A stretch of DNA of 41,725 bases from an uncultured Oscillospiraceae bacterium (GTDB taxonomy: Bacteria > Bacillota > Clostridia > Oscillospirales > Oscillospiraceae). Where the stretch lies: positions 1 through 41,725 of the forward strand of contig CALDMA010000306.1 in NCBI GenBank assembly GCA_937915075.1, in the 5' to 3' direction. Shown here one piece after another: positions 41,310-41,725 of the stretch. Made by a program: the position numbers and the translations under genes. Under the pieces are notes generated by a model. The model did not search any database and had not been told where the DNA came from. It worked only from the letters and a program-made list of their open reading frames with translations. Positions within the stretch are counted from its first letter, which is position 1, and each line of letters begins with the position of its first letter.

Positions 41310-41688
41310 GCTGACGAAGAATCAGCTGAGTATTGTTCTTTATGCTGTTAATTTGGCGATGAGAACCGGCATCGGACAGGTGGACGACCTCGCACACTGG
41401 ATCATTACCATGGGTGGGAGTAGAAAAATCGAGAAGGACTTCCCACAGGAGTACGAGAATGAGCGACGCATCATCCAACCTATACTCAAGGGGCTTATGG
41501 ATGGATGCTGGCGGGGACGTGAGCTTGGAAAGCAAACGTACGTTAATGAACTGGAAACTATTTACGAAGCGATCAAGCATCGCCAGTACCTGGACAGTAA
41601 GATCTATTGTAAATACGACATCCGGGCAGATCAGCCGATCAAGCGTGGAGACGAGCCTGTGCCAAAGATCGAGAGGGTGGAAGAATGA
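41293..41688 (+). CDS. hypothetical protein, paralogue of 442-852
   Basis: 131 residues from the ATG that aligns with that of the 442 gene and follows GGGAGGAAGC; upstream in-frame codons lie inside the MazG-like gene. Start MKYTIELTKNQLSIVLYAVN and end DIRADQPIKRGDEPVPKIER match the paralogue; the centre is diverged. Function unknown. Confidence 0.7.
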   Translation: MKYTIELTKNQLSIVLYAVNLAMRTGIGQVDDLAHWIITMGGSRKIEKDFPQEYENERRIIQPILKGLMDGCWRGRELGKQTYVNELETIYEAIKHRQYLDSKIYCKYDIRADQPIKRGDEPVPKIERVEE

Positions 41689-41725
41689 CGTACAAAATTG
41701 GACAGATTTTAACATCGAAATGTGA
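41671..41725 (+). repeat. 55-bp exact direct repeat ending the window
   Basis: Identical to 835-889; the base before differs (C versus T). Includes the end of the 41293 gene and the first 13 codons of a copy of the 849 gene. Confidence 0.95.
41685..41725 (+). CDS. partial second copy of the 849 gene
   Basis: ATGACGTACAAAATTGG opens the same reading frame as 849-1175 and is cut off by the window edge after 13 codons. It may be a real second gene copy or the same locus reached by an alternative assembly path. Confidence 0.6.
   Translation, partial: MTYKIGQILTSKC

Noticed and set aside
1..41725. tRNA genes or stop-codon reassignment
   Set aside because: No cloverleaf was noticed by eye, and TAA, TAG and TGA all end genes at expected places.

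Overview
The window is most of the genome of a temperate, podovirus-like phage of a Gram-positive (Bacillota, probably gut Clostridia) host. The host guess rests on strong AGGAGG-type ribosome binding sites, an endolysin with choline-binding-type repeats, a Prp-family protease paired with L27-like N-termini on the capsid proteins, and a large serine integrase; the sequence names no species. No tRNA, rRNA or host gene was seen. All genes lie on the plus strand except the lysogeny block at 30684-33028.

Layout. 1-2018: end of an amino-methyltransferase and a run of small accessory genes, including a MazG-like protein. 2100-10565: packaging and tail module (small and large terminase, portal, Prp protease, connector-like protein, tail proteins, a repeat-rich ejection-type protein). 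10689-22388: one 3899-residue polyvalent protein with a methyltransferase-like domain, a Strawberry-notch-type helicase, an HEFGH metallopeptidase site and an LPD38-like C-terminal region; a second gene appears to be overprinted in its linker (15112-15465). 22540-24744: scaffold, N4-gp56-type major capsid protein and a small head protein. 24755-28517: holin, endolysin and two related receptor-binding-type proteins. 28385-30613: a complete diversity-generating retroelement (DGR): variable repeat at the 3' end of the second receptor-binding gene, Avd, template repeat, reverse transcriptase. 30684-33028 (minus): serine integrase, small membrane protein, ImmA-like protein, CI-like repressor. 33029-33153: divergent operator region with four copies of a TTACATNATGTAA-type site. 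33154-40986: Cro-like regulator and the early region (HD hydrolase, ERF annealing protein, NinB-like and HNH-like proteins, a replication protein whose gene carries iterons and an AT-rich stretch, an 825-bp non-coding repeat-like region, a protein with a RAMP-like glycine-rich loop, and a C5-methyltransferase-like gene broken at a G9 tract). 40995-41725: a second, diverged copy of the MazG-like/136-aa module seen at the left end.

How it works together. The switch region chooses between the leftward repressor-integrase operon and rightward early genes for recombination and replication. Three late units each begin just after a terminator with a shared ATAG..GGTT motif. The phage carries its own Prp protease, and both scaffold and capsid start with an LNLxAF motif resembling the Prp cleavage site in ribosomal protein L27, so capsid maturation may be self-contained. 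The giant protein is probably injected with the DNA to blunt host defences. The DGR diversifies the tip of one receptor-binding protein. The last 55 bp of the window repeat 835-889 exactly, so the right end may be an assembly branch point rather than a natural end.
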